This document shows positions 1 through 11,500 of a stretch of 64,000 bases of DNA, one piece after another. Every line of letters starts with the position of its first letter. Position 1 is the first letter of the stretch. Made by a program: the position numbers and the translations under genes. The stretch is from Blasia pusilla (Eukaryota; Marchantiophyta; Marchantiopsida; Blasiales): assembly GCA_050084515.1 (NCBI GenBank), contig CM114274.1, forward strand, positions 26,908,001-26,972,000. The letters run 5' to 3'. The notes under the pieces were generated by a model. The model did not search any database. It was not told where the DNA came from and was given only the letters and a program-made list of their open reading frames with translations.

Positions 1-2333
1 TACCTAAGATGTGACAAATTTTACAATATTTATTGAATAGGATCCTTGTTGTTGTCTTGAAGCTCCACTTATCCTCTTCTATTTAAACAAACCACATTTA
101 TCTCTTAGAATAAGAAGACTTACATTGGTATAAGTGATCTTAATTCCACAAGCTATAGGGTAATTATTTGTGGTGTAAGAAGTGTTATGATATTATAAGA
201 TACATATGTAATTTTCTTTCTTAAGAAATTCCCTTGAAAAATATTTCCTAACTTGATCATATACTAGGTTTTTATTTCTTGACTATATAAGTAAGGTTTT
301 AATATGATAAATATATATTTAGTTTTTTATGAAGAATATTTTTATAAATTAATTAAGAATTTTAAATCCCCCTCAATTAAAGAGGATCCTTTTTCATTTT
401 ATTTTTCTCCATTAATAATGGCAAGAGAATATGAGTTATGGAAACATTGGTGCTTACTATGGCCCACATGCAAAAATAGAATTGAACATTTCAAAGATTT
501 GACAAGGTTATTATAGCCCATGTGACTCAAGAAGCAATAATGTATCTCCATGGAAATTATCTATACTATTTTGTTGAATAACCCAAAGAATATAATTCAA
601 AAATAGACAATAAGACAAAATACTACTACACTTACTTTTTTGATTTGGAAGTACCATTTGACATTTTGGTGGATAAGGAAAGAGGTTGTGTTTGATTCCT
701 GGGAGAGGGAAAATTATCTAGTACTGGGCAAGAAGTGGAGGACTCGGGATTATTTTTAGTGAGGAGTGAGGTGTATATCAAGGGGATTACTACTAAGAAG
801 GAGAAAGGGAGATTGTTACAATTGGGATATTTATTAAAAACATGGAACCCAAGGAAATTATTTCAATAAAATTTAAAATCTTATTTTAAAAAGATGGAGC
901 TAGCGAAGAGAACACCCTAGAGAAAGACAACATATAAAGTAAAGATTGGTCAAATTTTATCTTATCCAAGGTGTTTGTTTAGATAATTGTGCAGTAAAAC
1001 ATGAGTTGTCGTCTTACCAATGTCCTATGGTGTTTCTACTTGGCCAAGAGTTTTGCATTTCGAAATTCTTGTGTTACAAGTGATAAAACTTAATTTCCCC
1101 CTTCCTCCCAACCCCTGCCCTCCCAAAAAAGAAGGAAAAGGAAAAAGTAGTGGTAGTAGTAGAAGAAGGAGGAGGAAAAAACCAAATTTGGAAAGCATCC
1201 ATAAGGATGTATAATAATTCCTTCCAATATCATGGTTAACCAATAGCTCCCCCTTTTATAGCATCATCCTCTACCTTCACATCTTCCCCAATCCTTCTCT
1301 AAATGACTACTTGGGTCATCGTTAGCCCATGCTAATCCTCGTGTTAAGTTGGGTGTTCTTTGGGGTGTCTTATGATGATGGAGAGATTTATGTGGAATTT
1401 TTTGTCTTACAAAATGTGTACTTGTACTTGATTTGGATGTATCGATTGTATACCTTTGTTGGGTCCTCAAGAATCCGAAGCTTTTTTTTAATGGGTTTGA
1501 AGTCGGTTGAAAATTGCGATGCCAAAATAGGGTTTCCTCTAATAAACTTTCCCAATGGTTGTCCATGTGTTATTCTTTTTTGAAAAAAATTGGCAAAATA
1601 ACCAGCTAAAATAATGCCCGTGTCGCTAGTCTCGTTCTTCCTTATTCCAATCTCATGCAAATTTAATGCAATTCTTTTTTTGCATGTGTTTCCCATTGTT
1701 CTCGATCTCCAACCTTCCATCCTTCCCCCATCTCGTGATGGGAGTCCTCTTCAGAACACATCATTTATTTTATATTATTTTCTTTCTTCCACTTCCTTCG
1801 AGTTGGCCTTAAACCTTTCTTCATGAACGGCCCCGCCCCAAAATCTCCAGAAATCTACTACATTCGTCTCTAGAGGGCATTATTGCTCTTCTTCCTCTTC
1901 CTCATTATCATCATCTTCTTCTTCTCCTCCTTAATTCTATGTTCCTTTTTCATGCATATTATTTAGCAATTCTTGTTGTTCTTCCTCTCCTCAATTGTAG
2001 AACCCTCCTTCATGCATATTATTATTGAGCGATTGGGCTCCTCCGTCAATCTTATTATGTTCGTCACACAAGGCTTTCGGTTGGTTGTAAGAATACTTTT
2101 GGGTTTTTTTTTCGCACTTGATGGATCCTTCCACTCGATATTGTTTCAGTTTTCATCTCCGCATTATAGACCATTTGCTCTTCTCCCTATCCTCGTGAGA
2201 TTCCTACGGACATAATTGCACTGGTTTTTCTGGAGTCCCCATAATTCTCTCACTCTGCTTTTCGATCCCCACTCGTATTCTTTCCCGTCGCTGAAGTTTC
2301 CCATCCCTTTTCTTTGGAGTTTATTCCGGTTAC
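1..2333. other. AT-rich intergenic DNA, no gene recognised
   Basis: Only short open frames without recognisable domains occur. The DNA is AT-rich to about 1.0 kb. From about 1.6 to 2.3 kb it is pyrimidine-rich (CTTCTTCC-type stretches) with a short imperfect duplication around 1,925-2,025 that shares TTCATGCATATTATT. I see no RNA gene or transposon terminus here. Confidence 0.5.
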
Positions 2334-2336
2334 TTA

Positions 2337-2730
2337 GGGCCGGGTCCCATGGGCCAGTGTCGGTGCCCGACGCTGGTCCTTGTTAAAGAAGATCTCCATC
2401 GGACGGTCCATAATTTTTTGTCTTGGCCGGAGTCGGTGATTTGCAAAGAGAGTCTTTGGTTTTAGCCGGAAATCCTTGGTTTTCTTGCGCCCAAAAAAAT
2501 TGGGCGCAAGAAATGATTTGCGTCCTCGCGACCTCCACAACCCATTGGGGCCGGTAGAAATTTGAAAAAACTGGTTCCAATTCTAACCGTTTTTGTTGCT
2601 TTCTTTTGGTATTATCCCAACCGGTTGGAAGGAACCGGCTGGAAAGCCGCCGCCGGCGAGCAGTTCCAGCCGGCGGATGGCTTCTTGGGGTCGCAAGCGA
2701 CCCCAAGAAGTCGCCCATGCGACCCGGCCC
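2337..2730. mobile_element. Non-autonomous PIF/Harbinger (Tourist-like) element, 394 bp
   Basis: The element begins GGGCCGGGTCCCATGGGC and ends with GCCCATGCGACCCGGCCC, so the 18-bp terminal inverted repeats match at 17 positions. It is flanked by TTA at 2334-2336 and 2731-2733, the 3-bp TWA-type target duplication of PIF/Harbinger. There is no coding sequence. The left ~300 bp repeats in direct orientation at 2735-3045, the left end of the neighbouring 7.2-kb element, including a hairpin at 2484-2510 (CTTGCGCCC with A-rich loop). The right ~90 bp resembles the right end of that larger element (GGCTTCTTGGGGTCGC). It is therefore most likely an internal-deletion derivative of the autonomous copy. 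A second perfect inverted repeat lies at 2681-2710. Confidence 0.8.
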
Positions 2731-4279
2731 TTAAGGGCCGGGTCCCATGGGCCAACGTCGGTGTCCGACGCTGGTCCTTGTTAAAGCTGATCTCCATCTG
2801 ACGGTCCAGAATTTTTTGTCCAGGCCAGGGTCGGTGATTTGCAAAGAGAGTCGTTGGTTTTATCCGGTAGTCCTTGGTTTTCTTGCGCCCAAAAAAAGTG
2901 GGCGCAAGAAATGATTTGTCCTTGCGACGTCCACAACCTGTTGGGGCCGGTAGAAAATTGAAAAAACTGGTCCTTCTAGTTCCAGTTCTAGCTGTTTTTT
3001 TCGCTTTCTGTTCGGATCCATTCCGACGGCAGGATGACGAATAGTTTCTTGTGACGAAAAGTTTCTTGAGAGGCCTTCTTGTAGCCGGGTCCCATGACGT
3101 AGGAAGAATTTGGTTGGATGGCCATGAATTGAAGTAATTGGATCTGTTGGCCTTGATCTTGGCCTCCATTCGAATTCACAGATTATTACTTGGGAGAATC
3201 TGGTGGAAAGCTTGCACCAGGCATACAATATTCATGTATTTTTTAATTGAAGAGAAAGTTTGCACTTTGCTCAAGACCACCGAGGACTGAACAAAAGCCA
3301 GAGAGATCATTTGTTGAAAGAGTACTGGTTGGGTGTGTCTTTGAGCCACACATTTGTGATTTCGTTGCAGAGGAGTCTCATGAGGCCCTCTTAGGATCGT
3401 TGAGGAAGAAATGCACTCAATGTTGCGGCTCGAGCAGCAGCTTGCTTTGCTACATAGAATCGGGGATAAAGTGGTGAAGTGATGCGAGTGAGCCTCTTGA
3501 ATCATTCCAAGGTAAAGCATCAAGAGTTTTGAGAAGAATCCCCTTCATACCCGTGATCGGATCCAGCATATCAATCTTAAGTTCCTCTAGGTTCATGAAA
3601 ATTATCACTCTCAATCCATGCACCATAACCCAGTCCAAAGATGCGTTTGATCAGAATTTTTCTCAATAAAATAGCTCAGTGAGAAAATGGCGTGTCCTCC
3701 TTGTTTGTGATCTCATGCGTCTGTCTCTATTTCCCAAGACCTTAAATGTGCTCATTTTACTCAACGATGTGATTCCATACACGCCGGTCACCCATACAAA
3801 TCATCTAAGCATATCGTGAGGTGTAAGGTCGCTAAACTCTACTCTGTGCGTTCTACCTCTAGAAGTTCTGCTAGAGATCCAAAGTAACCGAGGGAGCAAG
3901 CGGAAACAGGAATGGAAAATGTCCAAAGTTTGGAGTTTTCCATAGAACCTGGGAGCGAGGGGGATTTGTCTTTGCCGAGGAGGATTTGTTTTCCCGTATG
4001 CAGTAGTTCTGACACTCGTTCCGTGCTTCAGCTTTGTGCTCTTAGAATTACTCGAATTGTAATTCTAAGTGTGAAAATTTGATTGTAATTCATACTTAGA
4101 ATATAGGCGTTTGGAATTGCTTTGGAATTTATGTGGAATCTAGAATGTTTCATAAGATCCTACAGATCTTGACGCAAGGTGGAACACTATTAGAGAATCT
4201 TAGGATCTCCTTTGATTCTTCAAGTGCTGTAGCTCGAGAAGTAAAGTCAGTGACCAAATCGATCCGAACTTCCGTTTCG

Positions 4280-5990
4280 AATCGACTGTGACCGACGTAA
4301 GAGAAAGATGATTTCCAGGACTCGCAAATTTCCAGGCTCAATTGTGTCCACGAGCTGCTGCTGCTGCTAGCGCCGCCACGAGTTTGCACATTTCGTGGGG
4401 GCAGTTACTTCATGCACAGGATTTGACTACGAGGATGGATTTTACATTTTCAAAGTGATGACTTACTTGACCCATGGTCACTTGGGCTTGAGTGCAAGAC
4501 GACGGGGAGATTTCAATGGGCATCCGTCCAGGTGAATGAATCCATTCCTGAACCATGCTTGGGGAACGAGGTTGAGTGCTCTTGATCATGCAAAGTTTGG
4601 AGAAACTTGAAGAGACTCTCTCCCAACTGATGCTGCGCCACACGAATCAGACGAGGGGTATTTCCCACAGCCCCTTGAGGCCTTGGAAAAACACAACGAT
4701 ATTGCTAAAGAGCCGGTTGGGTCCCCATAGTATCAAGTGAGGAGATTCACTGATGTAGCCAGATCACCTAAAAGGCGTCGTGTAGAGTCTCTTACAAGCA
4801 CTTCAGAGCAAAAGTGCTCATCATGTTAGCATAGATGCCTTGCACATGCTGTCAGAGAAGCCATCCATGTTATGAAAAGCCCCAATAACGATCCTGCAGA
4901 TCTCGACGCAAGGCTTTGTACTCCTCTTCAATCTTTTCATTTTTAGCCTGAACAATCCGCTGCAATCCCTCGAATCGATTGTGACCGACGTAAGAGAAAG
5001 ATGATTTCCAAGACTCGCAGATTTCCGGGCTCAATTATGTCCACGAGCTGCTGCTGCTGCTAGTGTACAAAAGTACAAGATCATGCTTTCTCCATGACTT
5101 GTACTTCTTCATACCACTTTCGCCTGCTCTCCTCAACTTCAGTGAGTTGTAGTTTGAGGAGCTTGGCTTTGTACTTCTCTTCAATCTTTTCATTTTTAGC
5201 CTAAACAATCCACTGCAATCCCTCGAATCGACTATGACCGACGTAAGAGAAAGATGATTTCCAAGACTCGCAGATTTCCAAGCTCAATTATGTCCACGAG
5301 CTGCTGCTGCTACTAGCGTACAAGAAGTACAAGATCATGCTTTCTCCATGACTTGTACTTCTTCATACCACTTTTGCCTGCTCTCCTCAACTTCAGTGAG
5401 TTGTAGTTTGAGGAGCTTGGCTTTGTACTTCTCTTCAATCTTTTCATTTTTAGCCTAAAAAATCCGCTGCAATCCCTCGAATCGACTGTGACCGACGTAA
5501 GAGAAAGATGATTTCCAAGACTCGCAGATTTCCAGGCTCAATTATGTCCACGAGTTGCTGCTGTTGCTAGCGTACAAGAAGTACAAGATCATGCTTTCTC
5601 CATGACTTGTACTTCTTCATATCAGAGTGAGTTGTAGTTTGAGGAGCTTGGCTTTGTACTTCTCTTCAATCTTTTCATTTTTAGCCTAAACAATCCGCTG
5701 CAATCCCTTGAATCGACTGTGACCGACGTAAGAGAAAGATGATTTCCAGGACTCGCAGATTTCCAAGCTCAATTATGTCCACGAGTTGCTGCTGCTGCTA
5801 GCGCCGCCACGAGTTTGCACATTTCGTGGGGGCAGTTATTTCATGCACAGGATTTGACTACGAGGATGGATTTTACATTTTCAAAGTGATGACTTACTTG
5901 ACCCATGGTCACTTGGGCTTGAGTGCAAAACGACGGGGAGATTTCAATGGGCATCCGTCCAGGTGAATGAATCCATTCCGGTTCCTCCCA
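4280..5990. repeat. Tandem array, ~253-bp unit, inside the Harbinger element
   Basis: The string GTGACCGACGTAAGAGAAAG or a near copy recurs around 4288, 4980, 5233, 5488 and 5718, giving spacings of 253, 255 and 230 bp for the last four. Each unit contains a GAGCTGCTGCTGCTGCT stretch and the inverted pair ACAAGTACAAGATCATG / CATGACTTGTACTTCTT. The last unit lacks about 25 bp. The outer segments (about 4370-4550 and 5807-5985) are near-identical copies of another block starting CGCCGCCACGAGTTTGCACA, so the array is bracketed by a longer duplication. No credible coding function. Confidence 0.85.
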
Positions 5991-6323
5991 TGGTATTTTC
6001 CCTTGGTAGCACTGCTGGACTGGAGCTTGGGCAAGGGCCGCAGCCAAGGAAAACGAAAACACAGCAGTAAGAATACCACCGGACCACGAGATCCCAATCG
6101 ACGGTGAGAAATTGGAGGCAATATCCATAATCTGGATGTGAGGGTACCAGTCGAATGCCATGTAATTCACATGCATAGAGCCGGTCCTATAGGCGTTTGG
6201 AATTTCTGTGGACTAGATGCCTCGAGACTATCGAGAATTTGCACTCCAAGAACTCTCTTCTGCTGCCATACCAAACATAAATCATGGGCATCACTCTCCC
6301 TCGGGCCTGTTCAGAAGTCCGAC

Positions 6324-6438
<115 letters not shown>

Positions 6439-6480
6439 GTACACATTGATCTCCTGCTCGTTCCAAGTAGACAGCCTGCT

Positions 6481-6655
6481 GGAATATAGCCTCAGGAACT
6501 TCCAAGAATATAGTTTAGGAACTTCCACCTTCCATCTTCCAGAATATAGTTCAGGAACTTCCACCTTCCATCTTCCAGGAATATAGTTCAGGAACTTCCA
6601 CCTTCCAGGAATATAGCCTCAGGAACTTCCAGGAATATAGTTCAGGAACTTCCAC
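6481..6655. repeat. Short minisatellite, GAATATAGTTCAGGAACTTCCA-type unit
   Basis: Five or six imperfect copies of a GGAATATAG(TT)CAGGAACTTCCA unit alternate with CCTTCCATCTTCCA spacers, directly after the (CT)n tract. Each unit contains a GGAACTTCC palindrome. Non-coding. Confidence 0.8.
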
Positions 6656-6842
6656 CCACCATCCTCAATAAACTTTTTCAACCATTCCTTGATTCCATCC
6701 AATGATTGAAATCTTTGCATAAGAGTAACAATCAAATTTTCACTACTCTTTTTCTTGGAAAGTCATATTATTTCTTCAATCCATTTTTTCAAAAATAAAA
6801 GTTTCACTACTCTTTTTCTTGCCGTTGTAGGAAGGAAGTCAT

Positions 6843-8159
6843 ATGGACGAGGATTGTGTCATACTCGATTTTCAAGTACCAACGCAGAATGCTAAGCTGA
6901 TTCCATGGACAACTTCCGAGATTCAAATTCTGATTGCAGCAAAACGAGATGAAATGGAGCGATTAGAACTGAATTATACTACTCAAACTACTATGGCCAC
7001 CTTAAAACAAAAGTGGAAAAAAATGGCTGACTTTTGTTTGAAGAATGGGATAAAGCAACCTATTCGTGATGGCCAGGCATGCAAAAAGAAATGGAGTGCT
7101 CTCATAAAAGAATTCAAACAAGTAAGTTAAGTTGGTGGTATCCAATTTTTATGATGTGATGCAAAACATGAAGTGTCTTTATTTTACAATTGACACTCAT
7201 GTAAGTTTTCATTCTGAGTTCATGATTGGGAGCGAAAGGCCAAAAGCGCTAATTGTCTTACTTTGACACTCGCATCTTTGAGAAAGGACCGGAAAGCACT
7301 AGGTTTACCTTCAAACTTTGATGAAGCCTATTACAAGGGTCTAGTAGAATGGCTCCCCAAAAGACAAGACGTGGACCCGGAGAGCATGGGAGTGTCCACC
7401 TTTGATACTTCACTTCTACCTGATCTTAATGCTAACTTCAATCCTCCACCCATGAGTCCGATAGCTTCACTCGTGCCACCAGGTATATCAATCTTACCAA
7501 AAGAAGAAGGATGTCACCTTGTTCATTTGTTTCCTAGTATCAATACAAGGCTACTACTAACGTATTGGTTGTTTATATAGAGGTGGAGTCATTTGAGATC
7601 CCAACCAACGAACCTTCTCCTCCATCGTCTTCTCCAGGTACATGAATATGAAACAAAGGAAGTTCATTTCTTTGTTAATTTCCCTTATTATGCACATATG
7701 CTACTACTAATTTATTTATTGTTTGTATAGGAGTCATTTCAGATCCCAGTGGATGCAGAAGAGATCCCAACTACTCCGTGTGCGCCTTCATCGTGTGCTC
7801 ATACCGAAGGTTCTTATAATTGTCTTTAATGATTTTTGTGACTTTTTTGGTCTTATGTGGAAATGTAGTTAATGACTTTAGTGGTGTTATGTGGCAATGT
7901 AGATTTCGGCAAGGAAACTTCGAAAAGGAAGAGCCTCAAGGATGGGATTAGAGGAAAACGACGGCGTAAGAGCTCCATGGGAGATGCCATGAAGGAATCT
8001 ACTGATGCCATGATAGATGTTATACATGATGATCAAAGAATGGATATTGAACAGCGAAAATTAGAGTTGAAAGTCCTACAACAGAATGCGGATGCTCTTA
8101 CAATGATATCTACAGCCTTTTGTCATGCCTTTGGTAGGGGATTTCAAGGGAGATCTTGA
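6843..8159 (+). CDS. Harbinger ORF1: trihelix / Myb-SANT-like DNA-binding protein (multi-exon)
   Basis: The first exon (6843-7121) encodes a Trp-rich helical domain: PWTTSEIQILIAAKRDEM, then LKQKWKKMADFC and ACKKKWSALIKEFK. This is the trihelix/Myb-SANT pattern of plant PIF/Harbinger ORF1 proteins. A GTAAGT donor follows. The next exon, about 7205-7482, reads HDWERKAKSANC and ends in LPSNFDEAYYKGLVEWLP, a conserved second block of this family. Short exons near 7581-7638 and 7731-7810 and a last exon 7903-8159 follow. The last carries a basic, nuclear-localisation-like tract (KRKSLKDGIRGKRRRKS) and a helical tail. In the family this protein works with the transposase in terminal-repeat binding and nuclear import. 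The first intron joins exons in inconsistent phase with canonical sites, so there is either an unusual site or a one-base lesion. The start is the first ATG in frame with the domain. Confidence 0.75.
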
Positions 8160-8328
8160 GAGTTTACATTAAGAAATAATTGAACTTCATTGAGGACACA
8201 ATGAACAAAAATAGCCATATGAGATGTACTTATATGTAAAGCATATATATGGATATATATGAGGTACTTCTAACTGTATGCTATATGTACATGTAATTCT
8301 ATGTATTTCTACTGGTATGTTGAAATTA

Positions 8329-9415
8329 CTATTCAACTTTTGCCATGATATGCTCGAAAAGAGCATCACGATTTCTCCTTCCTTCAAATGTTGTTTCATT
8401 GTTTGGAGGATTGCTATGACCTTGTGCTACACGCATCCTTGTCGAGGAGGAGGGATCCATGAGATCATATACTAGAGGATCTTCTCTATCTATCATGATG
8501 TTATGAAGAGCACATGTAGCAAATATCATCTTCGGTAGTGCTTGTAAGTTTGGCTTGTAAATGACTCGATTGAGTATGCGCCATGTCCCTTTTAATCGGC
8601 CGAAAGCTCTCTCCACACACATCCTCATGGAAGAATGATAAAAGTTCCAAGTGTCCTTTTGTCCGATAGGTGCTCCTGGATAAGGAACTATGAGCCATGA
8701 CAAGAGTGAATATCCTGCATCACCAATAATATACTCTCGAATCCTCTCACCATTTCTTAATGCAAGTGAATGTCCATCTAGGACCCTTTGGTTGGAAGTT
8801 ACATTTTTGTAGAATTGGGAGTTTCGAAGAATTCGAGTATCATGAATAGAAGCAGGATATCCAATGAACACATCTAGGAATTTTAGTCTTGAATCAACGA
8901 TAGCTTGCATCGCACAAGCATAAGATTTGCTTTTATGACTATACCAAACTGTGGAATTTGCACCCGCTGGTAGTTCCATGAGGAAGTGAGTGACATCAAT
9001 TGCACCGCAACAATTCAAAAATCCATGTTGTGCTTCGAAATCTGATTTTACCCTCTCCATATGATGTCCTTTCGGCCAAGCCACTGCCCCACGTGCCTCC
9101 TCCACAAGTGCATTAATGACTCTAAAGACAACTTGCACAGTTGTAGATTTTCCGATACCGAAAAGCTCTCCAATCCCCTTCATTTGATCCCCTGTGGCAA
9201 GACGTCGTAGAGTAATAGCGACTTGTCTCTCAACACTCAACAACCTGTTTGGTAAGACTTGTAGGGAATGGGGAGGATTAGTAGTTAGTCGACTCCGTAA
9301 CATATCACAAATGAAGTCAAATGTATTTACCGTGAATACTAAAGAAATCTCTAAATCGCTCCGGATGATCTCTTCTTATTATAGTTTCGTCAATGAAAAG
9401 ACATGTAAATGTCAT
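8329..9415 (-). CDS. PIF/Harbinger DDE transposase (HARBI1-like), N-terminal frameshift
   Basis: The main open frame (9303 down to 8329, 324 residues) is a DDE_Tnp_4-type transposase with an intact catalytic triad. D103 is in GAIDVTH, D195 in IGDAGYSLL and E231 in VERAFGRLKG. An N-terminal helix-turn-helix-like stretch, RRLATGDQMKGIGELFGIGKSTT, precedes it (shown here as family context, residues 34-56). Upstream sequence in another frame starting at 9415 reads RRDHPERFRDFF, the conserved beginning of these proteins. One base near 9330 therefore breaks the full-length frame, unless an intron is missed. The protein excises and inserts the element at TWA targets. It is convergent with ORF1, with about 170 bp between the stops. 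The catalytic part looks intact, but the N-terminal break may make this copy inactive. Confidence 0.9.
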
Positions 9416-9843
9416 AGATCGTGGTAAAATATACCAAGGAGAGAACATGATGTAATACTAGACCTAGCATTCATCATGAATTGAAAATAGAAGAGAGCAC
9501 GATAATGAAAGAAGGACCTCCTACTCCGAATTTGAAGGAAAAAAAGACGAGTAGAAAAAAATAAATCATAAGAACCAAATAAATAGTCAAGAAGCACATG
9601 TTCATTCTCTCTTCATCTAAAATATCCATGATTAAAAAAGTTGAAAATAAAAATAAAAATAAAAATATCTTATAATAAAAAAATAAATGAATGTCTTACG
9701 ATGTGACTAAAATATGCATGAAACATGAAATTTATGAAAATGACAACTCAAACAAGGAGCAAAATTAGAATGAAAAAAAAAAAATTATTAAATTTATAAG
9801 AACCCAAAGGAAAGAAAAAAGGAGGAAAATGAAGGAAAGAAAA

Positions 9844-9867
9844 TCCGTTTCCGTAACCGGAAACGGA
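9844..9867. repeat. Perfect 10-bp-arm hairpin in Harbinger right subterminal region
   Basis: TCCGTTTCCG and CGGAAACGGA are separated by TAAC, followed by a further ACGTTTCCGT copy. It lies 60 bp inside the right terminal repeat and could be a transposase or ORF1 binding site. That role is inference. Confidence 0.7.
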
Positions 9868-10072
9868 CGTTTCCGTAAGGAAAACCGCCGCCGGGTGGCT
9901 TCTTGGGGTCGCCCATGCGACCCGGCCCTAAGGGTACAGTGGTAATCCACCTCTGTACGCTTCCATCCATGCATTTCTGCTTCCATCCATCCAGGGGCGA
10001 CAGTCTCCGAAGTCGTAGACGTGGCGCATCCACGAGCGTTGCGTTGTTGTCCGCGCTCTTGCCACCGCGTTC

Positions 10073-10113
10073 CCACGCACTGATTAAGGACTACTTCCTT
10101 AATCAGTGCGTGG
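10073..10113. repeat. Perfect 18-bp inverted repeat (hairpin)
   Basis: Arms 10073-10090 and 10096-10113 are exact reverse complements (CCACGCACTGATTAAGGA) around a 5-nt loop, CTACT. The surrounding DNA is moderately GC-rich and has no recognised gene, so the role is unknown. Confidence 0.9.
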
Positions 10114-10811
10114 TGACCTGGACCGAAGGACTCTTTCTTTCTGGTTCTGGCATTAGGAATGAGGATTCGTTCCGCCGTTGGCTTTGGGGGAGCTGCGACG
10201 CAGGCACGTCTTTCGATGGGAAGGTCGCGGGGTGGACTGGGGGAGTCGCGGGCTGGGGGAATGCGGGGGTACTACTGTAGACGGAGTGGAAACTTGTTGA
10301 CCCTAGCTCACAGTCGACTGTGGGACTGGCACCGCCGTTCTGCGCGTGGAGAATGATGAGGAGAAGATCCGTGTTGTTGGACTGCGTGGGAACTTCTGGA
10401 TGCGCGGGAGGGGATTGTGTACTGTGGCTGTCAGGGGGACTGCAGTTCTGGTCAACTGCAGTCGCGTGAGCGGAATCATCCCTGTGACGGAGTGATTCTT
10501 TCTTTCTCATCTCTGCGCGATGGTCAGCGCAGTCCGTAAGTAGAACCAACCAGAATCTCTACTCCATCCGTCTGGAATCTCCGTCCTCGTGGGCAGGGGC
10601 GGCCTTTACCTCTCAACATGATCGCAAATAGCTAATTAGTGATTACTGTGGAGGTGGGTGGTAGTTCCGGCTAATAACGCACTCTCGGTGACTCCCGGAG
10701 CTACGGAGTAGGAACTCCGTCGTCGCAGAACGCATGCGTGGGTGGGAGAGTATGCTAAGGCAGCTGGATTCACACAAAATTCTTTTGTCCTTTAGTTTTG
10801 ACTTTCAATGC
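10114..10811. other. GC-moderate intergenic DNA, no gene recognised
   Basis: Short open frames on both strands (for example a 148-codon minus frame at 10103-10549) show no domain or conserved pattern. Base composition is higher in GC than the flanks. Nothing else supportable. Confidence 0.4.
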
Positions 10812-11500
10812 TTAACACGCCAATGGTCGCATTTTAGTTTGAATTTTAATTACGTGCTATTTAAAACATGTTTTTGATCAATTTAACGAGTCAACCATGG
10901 AGAACGTTGGTTGTTTAGCATAATAAAGAGAAATAGATAAAACATCCCTAGTCCATATGTAAGGGTTCATATTTAGTTTTAGAGCTATGTTTACCAAGGT
11001 GGATCCACATAGGTTACAATCGTAGAGGGTCTCTTGTATGCTTAATATGTCGATGATCACATTTTAGTCTCGATTTTAATCACATGCTATTTTAAACATA
11101 CTTTGATAAAGTGGAGGAGTCAACCATGGAGAACGTTGGTTGTGTAGAATAATAAAGAGAAATAAACAAAATATCCATCATCCATATATTAGTTCATATT
11201 TATTTTTAGAGATGTGCTTACTAGGGTGGATCCGAATAGCTTACAATCTTAGAGGGCTCACTTGTCTACTTAACATGTCAATGGTCACACTTGGATTTGA
11301 ATGACGTGCTATTTAAAACATGCTTTTAATAACAATATTGAGTCAACCATAGAAAACATTGGTTGTGTAGAAGATAAAGAGAAATAAAGAAAACGTCCAT
11401 AATCCTCATGTATGAGTTCATATTTATTTTTGAAACTGTGCTGACTAAGCTATGCTTACCTACCTGGATCCACATAGGTTACAATCATAGAGGGTTCAGC
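10812..11500. repeat. Three-copy tandem repeat, ~230-bp unit
   Basis: Three diverged copies start near 10812, 11043 and 11272. Each contains CACATGCTATTTAAAACATG-like sequence, then GAGTCAACCATGGAGAACGTTGGTTGT-like sequence, then AATAAAGAGAAATA and GGTGGATCCACATAGGTTACAATC. Spacing is 229-231 bp. The copies are AT-rich and non-coding. Confidence 0.85.

Noticed and set aside
304-516. 70-codon plus frame near the window start
   Set aside because: AT-rich, no domain, no splice context.
2562-3228. Frames over the duplicated Harbinger ends
   Set aside because: They lie in terminal and subterminal inverted-repeat sequence; the same frames recur in both copies and have no domain.
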